64,000 nt of DNA from Cohnella endophytica (GCF_003628305.1 NZ_RBZM01000009.1:304966-368965), one strand, 5' to 3'. Shown: positions 8,605 to 17,757, numbered from the stretch's first letter. Numbers and translations: made by a program. Notes: generated by a model from the letters alone, not told the origin.

Positions 8605-9565
8605 AGAAATTCCTCACCCAGCGATGATATCTGAAGATTTCCTCGAATACGTGATCCGGGAGCGGTTCTTTGTCCAGAGCGGCGATATTTTGATTCGCAT
8701 ACGCCGGCACGTGCATCGAGACGAGTGCCGTCGTGACGCCCGGATGCTGGAGCACGAACTTGATGGCGAGCTCCGCCAAATTATCCGCATACTGAGGAAT
8801 GAATTTCCGCAACCGGTTTATCCGCTCGATATACATGTTCCTGGGAACGTAATCGAAATAAGACTTACGGTAATCCCCGTCCTCGAAGGTCGACTCTTCC
8901 GTCAGAAACCCGCTAAGCCCGCCTTCGTCCATGACGCAACGCGCGATGAACGCGACATCGTTCTCTTCGCAGAACGGAATCAAGCAATCCAATGGCAGCG
9001 GATCGAATATATTGAACACCGTCTGAACGGCATCGATCGTGCCGCTTTGAACGAGCGAGAGCGCGATATCATGCCGCTGATCGGGCAAGGAAACGCCGAC
9101 GTAGCGGATTTTTCCCTCTTCTTTCAAACGAAGCAATTCTTCCATCCAGTAGTCCTTCTTGCTCCACTGAGGCCAGAACTGATGCAGCTGCATAAGATCG
9201 ATCGTGTCTACTCCGAGCTCTCTAAGAGAAATTTCCGTGCTTTCTTTCAGCCAACCCGCCGGATAAGCGCTTTCCACCGGAATCGGAGTCCCCCAGCCGA
9301 CGCTACCGGGTCCGAGAGACATCACTTTGGACGCAAGAAACGGCTTCTCGCCCTTCCATTCCTTTAACGCTTTGCCGACTAACCGCTCGGAATCGCCGTA
9401 AGCGCGCGCGGTATCGATGAACGTAACTCCCCGGTCCAAGCTATGGAGAACGGATCGTACGAGTTCGTTCTCCGAATAAGCCCCGAGAGCCCCCCCCAAG
9501 CCCATCGCGCCAAACCCGATTCGGGATACTTGCTCGCCGGAACCGGCGAAATCGGAAAATTTCAT
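8585..9565 (-). CDS. Aldo/keto reductase
   Basis: 326 residues with an NAD(P)H-dependent aldo/keto reductase TIM barrel. The catalytic tetrad is visible: D51 and Y56 (TFIDTARAYGDSE), K80 (FLASK) and H128 (MQLHQF). C-terminal cofactor-binding segments are present (GVTTALVSMH). It is nearest in style to the bacterial sugar dehydrogenase/reductase AKRs that oxidise or reduce a C1 or C3 hydroxyl. It follows the ferredoxin reductase gene by 27 bases and overlaps the next gene by 20 bases, so it is within the same operon. It probably oxidises or reduces the product of the oxygenase step. Substrate unknown. Confidence 0.87.
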   Translation of the reverse strand: MKFSDFAGSGEQVSRIGFGAMGLGGALGAYSENELVRSVLHSLDRGVTFIDTARAYGDSERLVGKALKEWKGEKPFLASKVMSLGPGSVGWGTPIPVESAYPAGWLKESTEISLRELGVDTIDLMQLHQFWPQWSKKDYWMEELLRLKEEGKIRYVGVSLPDQRHDIALSLVQSGTIDAVQTVFNIFDPLPLDCLIPFCEENDVAFIARCVMDEGGLSGFLTEESTFEDGDYRKSYFDYVPRNMYIERINRLRKFIPQYADNLAELAIKFVLQHPGVTTALVSMHVPAYANQNIAALDKEPLPDHVFEEIFRYHRWVRNFYDTKFW

Positions 9566-9592
9566 GGGACAAAGCCAACCCCTTTCAATCGA

Positions 9593-10831
9593 TTAGAGTG
9601 CGAGCAGCGTCTTTAATTTTACTTCCGGATTCATGAGACTTGCCGGATCCGGTCTGGCTTCGCGCTCGATCAGCATCTCCGCGACGCGGATTTCCTTGGC
9701 TAAGCCGCCTCGGCCGATCCCGCTCGCCGCGACGATTCGTCCATCCTCCGCAAGGTGGAAATACACTTGGAACCCGCCGTCCGGAGATTCCCTTCTCACC
9801 ATCGTTGCCGCGCGATCCGGCAATCCGGCTACCTGTAACGTCAGGTCATATTGATCGGACCAAAACCACGGCACGGCAGCGTAGCTCTCCGAAGCGCCCG
9901 CCATATTGCGCGCGGCGACGATGCCTTGATCCTGGGCGTTCCTCCACGCCTCGAGACGGATCCGTTGCCCGTCGTACAGGGCATGGGGGAACGAGCAACA
10001 GTCCCCTGCCGCGTAAATATGAGGATCGCTCGTCGTTAACTTGTCGTTAACGACGATTCCGTTATCGATGTCGAGTCCGCAAGCCGCGGCCAGCGACGTT
10101 TCCGGAATTGCTCCGATACCGGCGATAATCGTATCGCAGCGGACAACCGTCCCATCCGCAAGAATGATCGCATAGCGATCCCCTTCGAGCTCTATTTTCG
10201 CTAACCCGATCCCGAGCTTAAACTCCACCCCCGCCGAGCGATGTCTCGCCTCTACGACCTCGGCGATCGGCAGCGGAACGCCTCGCATTAGAATCCGCGG
10301 GCCAACCTCGACGATCGTTACCTCGCAGCCTTTTTCCCTGGCGCTCGCGGCGACTTCGAGCCCGATAAATCCTCCGCCGATGACGACGATATGTTTGCCC
10401 GGCAGTAACCGGGAACGAATGGCCAAGGCGTCCCCGAACGAGCGCAACCCTAACACTCCGGACGTATCCGACCCTTCGAGCGCAAGCTTGCGGGGGCTGG
10501 CCCCGGTCGTCAGCAGCAAACGATGGTAAGGGATACGACAGCCGTCCTCCATAAGAACGTTACGGCCGTTTCTATCGATTTCCGAAACCTTACTGTCCGT
10601 AATCAGTTGAATGCGAAGGCGATCCAGCTTCGTCTCGTCGAGAATGAAAGCCGGGGACGGCTCGCTTTCCTCGACCAGCGCGCTTTTGGATAGCGGCGGG
10701 CGCTCGTAAGGAGCCCGGCTCTCTTTGCCGATCAACGTAATGCTTCCCGTCCATCCGCATTCGCGAAGCTCGAGCGCCGCCCTGGCGCCGGCTTCTCCCG
10801 CACCTACGATCACGATTCCCGCTTCCGTCAT
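9593..10831 (-). CDS. FAD/NAD(P)H-dependent ferredoxin reductase (MocF/BenC-like)
   Basis: 412 residues. The start is ATG 10831, with GGGGGAG six bases upstream; longer readings upstream only run over the ferredoxin gene in another frame. The FAD-binding GAGEAG motif is at residues 10-15, a second Rossmann motif (VVIGGGFIGLEVA) binds NAD(P)H, and IYAAGDCCSF is the conserved FAD-contact segment. The C-terminal domain (SDQYDLTLQVAGLP) is typical of putidaredoxin-reductase-type proteins. It should pass electrons from NAD(P)H to the Rieske ferredoxin encoded 13 bases upstream, which in turn feeds the membrane oxygenase. Confidence 0.88.
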   Translation of the reverse strand: MTEAGIVIVGAGEAGARAALELRECGWTGSITLIGKESRAPYERPPLSKSALVEESEPSPAFILDETKLDRLRIQLITDSKVSEIDRNGRNVLMEDGCRIPYHRLLLTTGASPRKLALEGSDTSGVLGLRSFGDALAIRSRLLPGKHIVVIGGGFIGLEVAASAREKGCEVTIVEVGPRILMRGVPLPIAEVVEARHRSAGVEFKLGIGLAKIELEGDRYAIILADGTVVRCDTIIAGIGAIPETSLAAACGLDIDNGIVVNDKLTTSDPHIYAAGDCCSFPHALYDGQRIRLEAWRNAQDQGIVAARNMAGASESYAAVPWFWSDQYDLTLQVAGLPDRAATMVRRESPDGGFQVYFHLAEDGRIVAASGIGRGGLAKEIRVAEMLIEREARPDPASLMNPEVKLKTLLAL

Positions 10832-10844
10832 GTCGTTCTCCCCC

Positions 10845-11162
10845 TCAGTCGATTTGGACATACACTTTGCCGGCTTCGATCTGCACGGGATATGTTTTAA
10901 GAGCCTCGCATGCCGGGGTTTTCTTGGCCGCCCCCGTCGTATAATCGAACCGGCCGTTATGCTTAGGGCATTCGATGACGCTTCCCATAACCAGACCGTC
11001 AGACAAATGGACCCTCTCATGCGTACAGAAACCATCCGTAGCGTAATACTTGTCCTTATCCGAACGATAAACCGCTAAGGATACCGCGCCGTGGTCGAAC
11101 CGGATAACGTCCTCCTCGTCGATCTCTCCGACCTCGCATACTTCAATCCATCCCTGCGACAT
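10845..11162 (-). CDS. Rieske [2Fe-2S] ferredoxin (MocE-like)
   Basis: 105 residues, a complete stand-alone Rieske ferredoxin. The cluster ligands are C46-T-H48 and C65-P-K-H68, spaced as in bacterial Rieske ferredoxins, with the usual HNGRFDYTTGAAKKTPA loop after the second pair. It is soluble and lacks any membrane anchor. The start overlaps the end of the oxygenase gene by 20 bases, which implies translational coupling and fixed stoichiometry. It belongs to the type annotated as MocE family, first noted in rhizopine catabolism loci. Role here: electron carrier between the reductase and the di-iron oxygenase. Confidence 0.92.
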   Translation of the reverse strand: MSQGWIEVCEVGEIDEEDVIRFDHGAVSLAVYRSDKDKYYATDGFCTHERVHLSDGLVMGSVIECPKHNGRFDYTTGAAKKTPACEALKTYPVQIEAGKVYVQID

Positions 11163-12243
11163 CTTTCATTCCTCCATTCGTAGTAGGTCCGACCAGATAA
11201 GGCTGCGCCGTCGCCGGCAACTCCCTTTCGATCGTGTAAGTCGGATCTTTCCTTTGCTTGAGCAGCGCCGTGACGACGTCCTTGAATGCCGACGCGAGGC
11301 CCGGGCTTGGCGGCGGACAATCGGCCTTCATCTCGGCATGTAGCTTGGGCAACGCATGGTAGGGAACCATCGGGAACATATGATGCTCGATATGGTAGTT
11401 CATGTTCCAGTAGAGGAACCGGAATACCGGATTCATATAGATCGTTCGCGTGTTCAACCGATGGTCTAGCACGTCTTCGTTCAGTCCCACATGCTGCGTC
11501 AACCCGAATACGAGCACGAGGATGGAGCCATAGAAGGAAGGCAAGACGATGAACATGGCGGGCAAAATACTTGACGTATAGATGCAGGTCGCGATTAGCG
11601 CGGCGAAAATAAGAACGTATACCCTCGACTCCCAGAACGTCTTGCGATATTCCGCTGGCGGGATGTATTCCTTCTCGCCTTTGTCGATGATGCCGAAGCA
11701 ATGCATGAACATTCGCTTGATGTCCCGAGGCCCTGCGTACAGGTGCATGATTTCCAGCATGATAATTTTCCACACCGGAGGTCTTGGCTGCGCGATCTCG
11801 GGATCGCGACCTACGATGTACGTATCGGTATGATGCCGGGTATGGCTCCAACGCCAAGGCGTTGCCGGTCTTAGGACGAGGAAAGAAGCGAATTGATACA
11901 CCCACTCGTTCATCCAAGGCGTCTTAAAAGCCGTTCCGTGCCCGCACTCGTGCCAACGGGAATCCCCGGGAGAAGAGTAGAGGATGCCATAGGCGAGGAA
12001 CGCAGGCAATGCCCACCATGTTCCCCAAGATAGATAAGCTAAATATCCGAAACCGATCAGTAGACTTAACCAAATTACCGTATCGCGGATAGCCGGTCCG
12101 TTCCTACGCTGCATGAGTTCTTTCATTCGCTTGCGGGGAATGGGCGTCGCATACCATTCGGCGGACGCAAGCCCGCGTTCTTGAGCCAACTTGCCTTCCG
12201 GACCGGAAAGACTGTAATCTCTCTTCTGATGAGAGGCGCTCAT
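11143..12243 (-). CDS. Fatty-acid-desaturase-superfamily membrane di-iron oxygenase (MocD-like)
   Basis: 366 residues from ATG 12243, chosen because GGAGGAG lies seven bases upstream; the upstream GTG lacks a site. The three histidine boxes are intact: H98-ECG-H102, H134-TR-HH138 and H284-IE-HH288. Membrane spans surround them (about 55-95, 115-130, 205-255). A lipid desaturase would be one reading. However, genes for a Rieske ferredoxin, a ferredoxin reductase and sugar enzymes follow immediately, a set that matches MocD/MocE/MocF of rhizopine catabolism, where the desaturase-like protein is thought to remove an O-methyl group. I therefore favour a monooxygenase/O-demethylase acting on a small polyol, with lipid desaturation as the alternative. 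A weak cre-like box lies 54 bases upstream. Confidence 0.85.
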   Translation of the reverse strand: MSASHQKRDYSLSGPEGKLAQERGLASAEWYATPIPRKRMKELMQRRNGPAIRDTVIWLSLLIGFGYLAYLSWGTWWALPAFLAYGILYSSPGDSRWHECGHGTAFKTPWMNEWVYQFASFLVLRPATPWRWSHTRHHTDTYIVGRDPEIAQPRPPVWKIIMLEIMHLYAGPRDIKRMFMHCFGIIDKGEKEYIPPAEYRKTFWESRVYVLIFAALIATCIYTSSILPAMFIVLPSFYGSILVLVFGLTQHVGLNEDVLDHRLNTRTIYMNPVFRFLYWNMNYHIEHHMFPMVPYHALPKLHAEMKADCPPPSPGLASAFKDVVTALLKQRKDPTYTIERELPATAQPYLVGPTTNGGMKDVAGMD

Positions 12244-12296
12244 CGAGATCTCCTCCACGCTTCAAAATGATGTTGGTTACAACTTCTTAAGGAGAT

Positions 12297-12310
12297 TATA
12301 AGCGCTTTCT
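12297..12310 (-). promoter_or_regulatory. Weak cre-like box upstream of the oxygenase operon
   Basis: Minus-strand AGAAAGCGCTTATA matches the cre consensus at 12 of 14 positions, with the palindromic AAGCGCTT core intact. It lies about 54 bases before the oxygenase start, where catabolite control of the operon would be exerted. The mismatches keep confidence moderate. Confidence 0.45.
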
Positions 12311-12365
12311 TGGCATCTGTATTTGGCTAAGAGTCATAATGATTTATCCAATATCACACTGGAAA

Positions 12366-12404
12366 TAAAAAAACGTACGATGCGCGCTTGGCGATCGTAC
12401 GTCT
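12366..12404 (-). terminator. Rho-independent terminator of the AraC gene
   Basis: A perfect ACGTACGAT/ATCGTACGT stem with a 12-base loop is followed on the minus strand by TTTTTTT. It lies just after the AraC stop and separates that gene from the oxygenase operon, so the operon must have its own promoter between about 12250 and 12365. Confidence 0.85.
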
Positions 12405-12423
12405 TCTCTCCGTCACATTCCGA

Positions 12424-13314
12424 CTATCTATCCGGCGTATCCCTGTACAAGGTCGCCACGAATTGGCTTAGGCTCATTCCCGTCTTCCTCTTGAATATTT
12501 TCGAGAACGCGTGGATGTCCGAATACCCGACTTCCACCGCGATTTGCCCGAACGACAAGCCGGACTGCAGCGCCAATTGCTTGGCCTTCTCGAGCCGGAT
12601 CCACACCAAATATTGGACGGGAGACATGCCGAACGTTTGCTTGAACTGGGCGATCACGTAATTCCGGCTCCATCCCGTAAGCTCCTCCAATTGTTCATGC
12701 CGAAACCCTTCCTTCAGATGCGCATCGATGTAATTTCGAATCAGGATCAGCTTCCCCGTCCCGGATGCTTCCTTCGTAACGGACACTTCCGAGCGCTTGC
12801 GACGGGATTCGGCCAGAGAAAGGAGAATGTCCATTAACAGCTGCTGGGATCGCTGCTGGTGATATAAGCCCGGTTGCCGATAATGATGAACGAGCTCGGA
12901 TAAGCGATTCTCGATCGGATGTTCGCTATAGTTGCCCATATGATGCGGCAGTTTGGCTCCGTTCAGACCGAAACCGATCAGCTCCCGGATCGGATAGGCC
13001 GTTTCTCCGAAATGAAAGACGATGGAAATGCATACGTATGGCTTCCCGCCGACAGTGTCCACTTGATGGACTTCGCCGGGGCCGTGAAACAGAAGATCCC
13101 CTTTTAACGTACGGTAACGCAATCCTTCGATCTCGTACTCGGCATCGCCTTCCAGCACGTATTGCAACTGGAATTGCTTTAATACCCTCGACCTCAAAGC
13201 CCAGCCCTCAGGGGCGTGAAACATGTGGGCCAACGTAATATAAGGCGGAAAGAAAAACAGTTGCAAATCGTCCATCGTCTCGGACGGGGCCAAAGTATAT
13301 AGCTTTTTGTCCAT
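12424..13314 (-). CDS. AraC-family transcriptional regulator (cupin sensor)
   Basis: 296 residues from ATG 13314 (GGGAGG close upstream); the longer reading frame upstream lacks a ribosome site. About residues 20-150 form an AraC_binding cupin (FQLQYVLEGDAEYEIEG, LLFHGPGEVHQVD). The last 100 residues hold two helix-turn-helix motifs (EQLEELTGWSRNYVIAQFKQTFG, SFGQIAVEVGYSDIHAFSKIFKRKTGMS). It is transcribed in the same direction as the oxygenase operon but is separated from it by a strong terminator, so it is an independent gene and the natural candidate for that operon's activator. The effector is unknown. Confidence 0.87.
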   Translation of the reverse strand: MDKKLYTLAPSETMDDLQLFFFPPYITLAHMFHAPEGWALRSRVLKQFQLQYVLEGDAEYEIEGLRYRTLKGDLLFHGPGEVHQVDTVGGKPYVCISIVFHFGETAYPIRELIGFGLNGAKLPHHMGNYSEHPIENRLSELVHHYRQPGLYHQQRSQQLLMDILLSLAESRRKRSEVSVTKEASGTGKLILIRNYIDAHLKEGFRHEQLEELTGWSRNYVIAQFKQTFGMSPVQYLVWIRLEKAKQLALQSGLSFGQIAVEVGYSDIHAFSKIFKRKTGMSLSQFVATLYRDTPDR

Positions 13315-13432
13315 TGCGCCTCCCGTAATCACTGAATGCGATAACTCTATCTTAGCATACGCGCTCGGATGAATTAGAAAGCAAATTCCGGCTGCATGCT
13401 CCCTATTAACCGCCGTTTCCGCCCAGGAACGG

Positions 13433-14551
13433 TCATCGCATTTTCCGTGCCTGCAGCCGTAGCTCTTCCGGAGGCTCGATGCCAAGTTCCTCCGCTAGAA
13501 GTCGCTCGTAGCTGTCGTAGTGACGGAGAAACGATCCCGTCTCGCCGGCTTCCAAGTATAGCCGCAGCAACTCTCCATGGATCTCTTCATCCAACGGCGC
13601 TTGGCCGAGATAGACGCGCAGCGTCTCCTTCGCGGACGCCGGATCGCCGCGTTCCCGATACCAGGCCGTCAACAATCGAGCCAGTGACGCATAGTGCGAA
13701 GCGGCTTCGGAAACCGTACTCGCGCTCCAAGGGTAATCTTTGCCTCCGAACAAAGAGCCGCGATAGGAACGGAACCGTTGTTCCGCTTCCGACGCATTGT
13801 TCCCGTAGACTTTCGTCATGCGCGCCATGAAGTCCCGCATCTGCCCTAGATCCGAGAAAGCCGGAGAGGCCTCGAAAAGATACCCCTCGTTCGTGTGGGT
13901 CAGTTCCACCTCGATTCCCGCTTCTTTCAGCACTTTTTTGAGCCGGTAGATCGTATTGTGCAAGCTATGGAGGGAACGGGTCTCCTCTGTCTCCGGCCAC
14001 AAGAGATCCGCAAGCTGCCACTTGTCCGTCAGACGTTTCGGATAGGCAAGGAAATAAGCGAACAATTCCTCCGTCTTGCGGGTAGGCCAATTCAGGAGAC
14101 TCCCGTCCGTTCCTCGCGTCTCGAACGTGCCCAGGCAGCGAACCGTGGGTTCCTCGATTCCCGCGAACGGCCGAAGGGCGGCATGCATCTCGCGGTTTTT
14201 GACGATCCGGGGGACCACCCCGTCCAGATCCTCCGGCAATACCGGCTTCAATAAATAGCCGACCGCGTTCACCTTGAAAGCATCCACCGCGTAGACGGGA
14301 TAAGCCGTCGTGAAAACAACCTGCAGCTCCTCGTCGGCTTCCCTTAGCTTGTCCGCCAGCTCGATGCCCCCCATCTTAGGCATTTCTACATCGAGAAAAG
14401 CGATCTCCGGCTTTAACTCTCCGAAGCGGGCCAGCGCTTCGAGCGGACTCGTGAACGCGCCTACCACATCCAGCAAGGGATGCCGGCCGATAAGTCTTTC
14501 CATGAGATCCAATGTCGGTTTCTCGTCTTCCACGATTATGACGCGAAACAT
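13433..14551 (-). CDS. Response regulator with receiver domain and BTAD/SARP-like output
   Basis: 372 residues from ATG 14551, behind a perfect AAAGGAGG site at six bases. Residues 1-120 are a CheY-like receiver with phospho-acceptor D54 (AFLDVEMP), acidic pocket at E8-D9 and conserved K (LLKPV). A winged-helix region follows (RKTEELFAYFLAYPKR, ADLLWPETEE, NTIYRLKKVLKEAGIEVE), then a TPR-like bacterial transcriptional activator domain to the end (EAASHYASLARLLTAWYRERGD, YLEAGETGSFLRHYDSYERLLAEELG). This architecture occurs beside large DISM hybrid kinases in Paenibacillus. It lies 68 bases after its kinase gene. Target genes are unknown. Confidence 0.88.
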   Translation of the reverse strand: MFRVIIVEDEKPTLDLMERLIGRHPLLDVVGAFTSPLEALARFGELKPEIAFLDVEMPKMGGIELADKLREADEELQVVFTTAYPVYAVDAFKVNAVGYLLKPVLPEDLDGVVPRIVKNREMHAALRPFAGIEEPTVRCLGTFETRGTDGSLLNWPTRKTEELFAYFLAYPKRLTDKWQLADLLWPETEETRSLHSLHNTIYRLKKVLKEAGIEVELTHTNEGYLFEASPAFSDLGQMRDFMARMTKVYGNNASEAEQRFRSYRGSLFGGKDYPWSASTVSEAASHYASLARLLTAWYRERGDPASAKETLRVYLGQAPLDEEIHGELLRLYLEAGETGSFLRHYDSYERLLAEELGIEPPEELRLQARKMR

Positions 14552-14619
14552 GAAGCGCCTCCTTTGCATAGCCGATCGCAATGTTCGTGTTCCCATCGCC
14601 GATCCGACCCCTTGCGCGG

Positions 14620-17600
14620 TTACGACGGTTCGCCGAGCTTCGGCAAATAGACCGTGATCTTCGTTCCTTGCTCCAGTGCCGAATCGATTGTGACGCTCGC
14701 CCCCGTCAACGTCGCGAGCCTCTTGCGGACGTTCGTCATCCCGATGCCCGACCGTTCCGGCCGTTCCTCCGAACGAACCCGGTATAACACATCGTCCGGC
14801 ATGCCGACTCCGTCGTCGACGATATCAAACCGAAGGTATCCGTCCCCGTCCGACACCGACAGCGTGACGGTGCCCTCGCCATCCTTCTCGAACAAACCAT
14901 GTCGAATGGCATTCTCGACGAATGGTTGAATCGTCAGGGAAGGGACGTAGTAAGACTCGAGATCCGGGTCCGACTGCAACCGATAGACCAGGCGGTCGCC
15001 GAACCTCGCCTTCTCGATTTCCACGTAAGCGCGGATAAGCTCAAGCTCCTGCCTCAACGGCACCTGATGCGTCCGCCCGTCCCGTTCGAACACCATCCGG
15101 AGATAGCGGCTAAGCACGGAAAGCAGATAAGCGGCTCTCTCGCCGTCGCTATAGCAGAAGGAGACAATGCTGCTGAGAGCGTTGTACAGAAAATGCGGCT
15201 TGATCTGCGCCTGCAGGAACGCCATCTCGTTCTGGAGCGCTTGGTCCATCGACGACTTCATCAAAAGCAGCGTGCGAACCCTAGCGGCGAGCGTCTTCGG
15301 ATCGAACGGCTTCGAGATGAAGTCGTTGCCTCCTACCCGGAAACAGAGCTCGATGTCGTGCATCGAATCCTTCACCGTCGCGAACAGAACCGGCAAGTCC
15401 AGCACCGACCGTTTCTCCCGTACGATGCGGCACAGATCGATGCCGGACATTTCCGGCATCATGACGTCGAGGATCAGCAGGCTGATCCGCGGGTTCTCTT
15501 CCAGCTTGCGCAGGGCCTCCTTCGCGGAGAAGGCGGACAGCACATTGTACTCGTCCCCCAGCAGATTCAGCAGAATACGGACGTTCGATGCCTCGTCATC
15601 GACAACGAGCACCGTATGCGCGTGGCCATCGCCAACGACTTCAAGCTGCGATTGGCGAAGCCGGTCTCCGCTCTCCGCTGACGCGGCGATCATATTTTCC
15701 GCCGTCGGATTAACGTCCGCTTCGGCCGCCGGTAACGTGAACGCGATCCGCGTGCCTAATCCCGGTTCGGAACGATCCACCCTGATCCAGCCGCCCATCC
15801 GCTCCACCAGCTGGCGGCTGATATAGAGGCCAAGCCCCATACCGGTGTACCCGTTCTGCGGCATTTCCCGTTCCGCTTGCTCGAAGTAGCCGAATACCGC
15901 CTCGTGGCTCTCCTCCGGAATCCCGATCCCGGTGTCCTCCACCCAGATGGTCCAGAGCCCGTCAGCTTTCTCCGCTCCTATCTCGATCCGTCCAATCTTC
16001 GTATGCTTGATCGCGTTGTGAATCAAGTTATACAGCACCTGCCGCAACCGATTCTCGTCGGCCAGAACGCAGGTGTTCGGCGAAATCCGGTTCTCCCACC
16101 GTACGTCCTTTCCCATGAGCTCGAACTCCAGCACCTCGAACGCCGTCTGCGCGGCGACGCGCAGGTCGAGCACCGACTCGTGCAACCTCAAGTCCCCATG
16201 CTTCAACTGGACGACGTCCACCAGATCATTTACTAGCGCCGACAGCTTCGTAGACGTGTCCTGAATAAGCGTCAGCTCGCTCTTCTGACGGTCCGTGAGT
16301 TTGCCCGCCTTCTCATCCAGCAGGAAGGAGGCAATGTTCTGTATGCCGTGCAACGGCGTCTTGAGCTCGTGCGACGTATTGGCCAGGAACTCGTCCTTCA
16401 GCTTGTCCCGCAGAATCAGCTTGTCCGTCAGTTGCTCGGTCCGATCCGTCGCGTTCACCAGCCGCAGCGCGAGCAGCGCGTTCATGAACGCAAGCACCGC
16501 GAGGAACGAGATCTGCCGCCCGATATCCGTCTGCACGAGGCTAAGCGAATAGAGGATACCGAATAGCAGGATCAGTGCGATCGAGACAAGCATCCCGATA
16601 AGCAATGCGGTCTCTTGGCGTTCGAGCCGTCCGTCCCTCTTTACGAACAGCCGAATCGCGCGATACAAGTAGAACGCGGCTACTAGCGAGGCGTAATCCC
16701 AAGGAAGGTTACCAAGAGATCGGTAGTCAGAGTACGGCAGAACGATGACGGCCACCAGATAGAGGTAGATCGGCGCGAGCAGCACGAGCAGTTGCTTGCG
16801 ACTCATCAACTTGGCGTCCAGATGATGAAGGAAGACGCCCAGCAGCACGATGTTGGAGAAGCCGCCTAGATCATACAGCTTGATCGACGCCCAATCCGGT
16901 AATCCCGGCAACAGCTGCAGCGTCAGCTTCTCCCCGCCCGTCACCATCAACACCAGCATCGTTAGAAAATATAGCGAGCTGTATAAGTAAGCCTTGTCCT
17001 TCATCCGTAGAACGTAGATCGTCAAATGGTACCCCGCGAACAGAAGCAGGATGAACAGTCCGGAAAATTCGGCCGCAAACCGAACCTGTTCTATCAGCAA
17101 CATGTCCGGTTGAAAGCCCAACTGCACGTCCTCGAATCCCCCGCCGATCGGATTCGCTAGATTCGCAGTCTGCAGTACGATGTCCAGTTGTCCGCCTTCC
17201 GAACGGACAAACGTCATATACGGTTTGTTTTCCTTCACGTAATCTTGTTCGTTGTCCGCCGGACGTCCTCCGCTACCGGCCAGATGACCGTTCACATAGA
17301 GATGGTGCGCCCCGATAACGTTGGGCAACCGGATGCCGTAGCCTAGGTCCTCATCCTTAAGCTTCACGGTCAACCGATAGGTGCCGTATTCGGTTCGGCT
17401 CGCTTCGTCTATCGGGCTTCCGCCGTACCAGGCATTCGGAATGGATGCGTAAGGAGCGGACGGAGGCGGCACCCTGCCATCCCGGAAGTCTTCCGGCGAA
17501 TATAACTTCATCGGGTAGAAAATCCATTCCCCGTCCAACAGGACCGTCCGCTTCGTTCCGAACTTCCAATCGCTTAGGTCGATGACGCCCTGATGTGCCT

Positions 17601-17757
17601 TCGGCGCGGACTTGTCCGAAACCGTATAGTCATTGATCGCCGCAAGCAGAACGAAGGATACGATCGGAATGAGCATGAACCCGAGCGCCCGGTATCCGAT
17701 CCACAGCCTTTTCCGCATTCCCTTGAAGCCGTCTCTTGCCGATCCGTCCGCCGTCAT
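14620..17757 (-). CDS. Hybrid sensor kinase: 7TMR-DISM sensor, HisKA/HATPase, receiver, and second LytS-type kinase module
   Basis: 1045 residues if started at ATG 17757; a TTG at 17829 would add 24 residues but has no ribosome site. After an N-terminal membrane helix comes a jelly-roll 7TMR-DISM extracellular domain (about 45-180), seven membrane helices (about 185-395), HisKA with NTSHELKTPLHG (H near 463), HATPase with N box (NLIHNAIKHT), DTGIGIP and GMGLGLYI, a receiver (VVDDEASN, LILDVMMPEMSG), then a second histidine kinase of the LytS/YehU type (QIKPHFLYNALSS near 852) with its own HATPase (FVENAIRHG, DDGVGMPDD). It probably reads a carbohydrate or cell-surface ligand and passes phosphate to the BTAD response regulator encoded next. 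Confidence 0.9.
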   Translation of the reverse strand: MTADGSARDGFKGMRKRLWIGYRALGFMLIPIVSFVLLAAINDYTVSDKSAPKAHQGVIDLSDWKFGTKRTVLLDGEWIFYPMKLYSPEDFRDGRVPPPSAPYASIPNAWYGGSPIDEASRTEYGTYRLTVKLKDEDLGYGIRLPNVIGAHHLYVNGHLAGSGGRPADNEQDYVKENKPYMTFVRSEGGQLDIVLQTANLANPIGGGFEDVQLGFQPDMLLIEQVRFAAEFSGLFILLLFAGYHLTIYVLRMKDKAYLYSSLYFLTMLVLMVTGGEKLTLQLLPGLPDWASIKLYDLGGFSNIVLLGVFLHHLDAKLMSRKQLLVLLAPIYLYLVAVIVLPYSDYRSLGNLPWDYASLVAAFYLYRAIRLFVKRDGRLERQETALLIGMLVSIALILLFGILYSLSLVQTDIGRQISFLAVLAFMNALLALRLVNATDRTEQLTDKLILRDKLKDEFLANTSHELKTPLHGIQNIASFLLDEKAGKLTDRQKSELTLIQDTSTKLSALVNDLVDVVQLKHGDLRLHESVLDLRVAAQTAFEVLEFELMGKDVRWENRISPNTCVLADENRLRQVLYNLIHNAIKHTKIGRIEIGAEKADGLWTIWVEDTGIGIPEESHEAVFGYFEQAEREMPQNGYTGMGLGLYISRQLVERMGGWIRVDRSEPGLGTRIAFTLPAAEADVNPTAENMIAASAESGDRLRQSQLEVVGDGHAHTVLVVDDEASNVRILLNLLGDEYNVLSAFSAKEALRKLEENPRISLLILDVMMPEMSGIDLCRIVREKRSVLDLPVLFATVKDSMHDIELCFRVGGNDFISKPFDPKTLAARVRTLLLMKSSMDQALQNEMAFLQAQIKPHFLYNALSSIVSFCYSDGERAAYLLSVLSRYLRMVFERDGRTHQVPLRQELELIRAYVEIEKARFGDRLVYRLQSDPDLESYYVPSLTIQPFVENAIRHGLFEKDGEGTVTLSVSDGDGYLRFDIVDDGVGMPDDVLYRVRSEERPERSGIGMTNVRKRLATLTGASVTIDSALEQGTKITVYLPKLGEPS

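Noticed and set aside
9593..11035. 480-residue reading of the ferredoxin reductase with a longer N-terminus
   Set aside because: The extra 68 residues overlap the Rieske gene in another frame and lack family similarity; GGGGGAG precedes the ATG at 10831.
11143..12243. Plain acyl-lipid desaturase
   Set aside because: Possible from the His boxes alone, but the dedicated Rieske ferredoxin, reductase and sugar enzymes in the same operon fit a catabolic oxygenase better; kept as an alternative.
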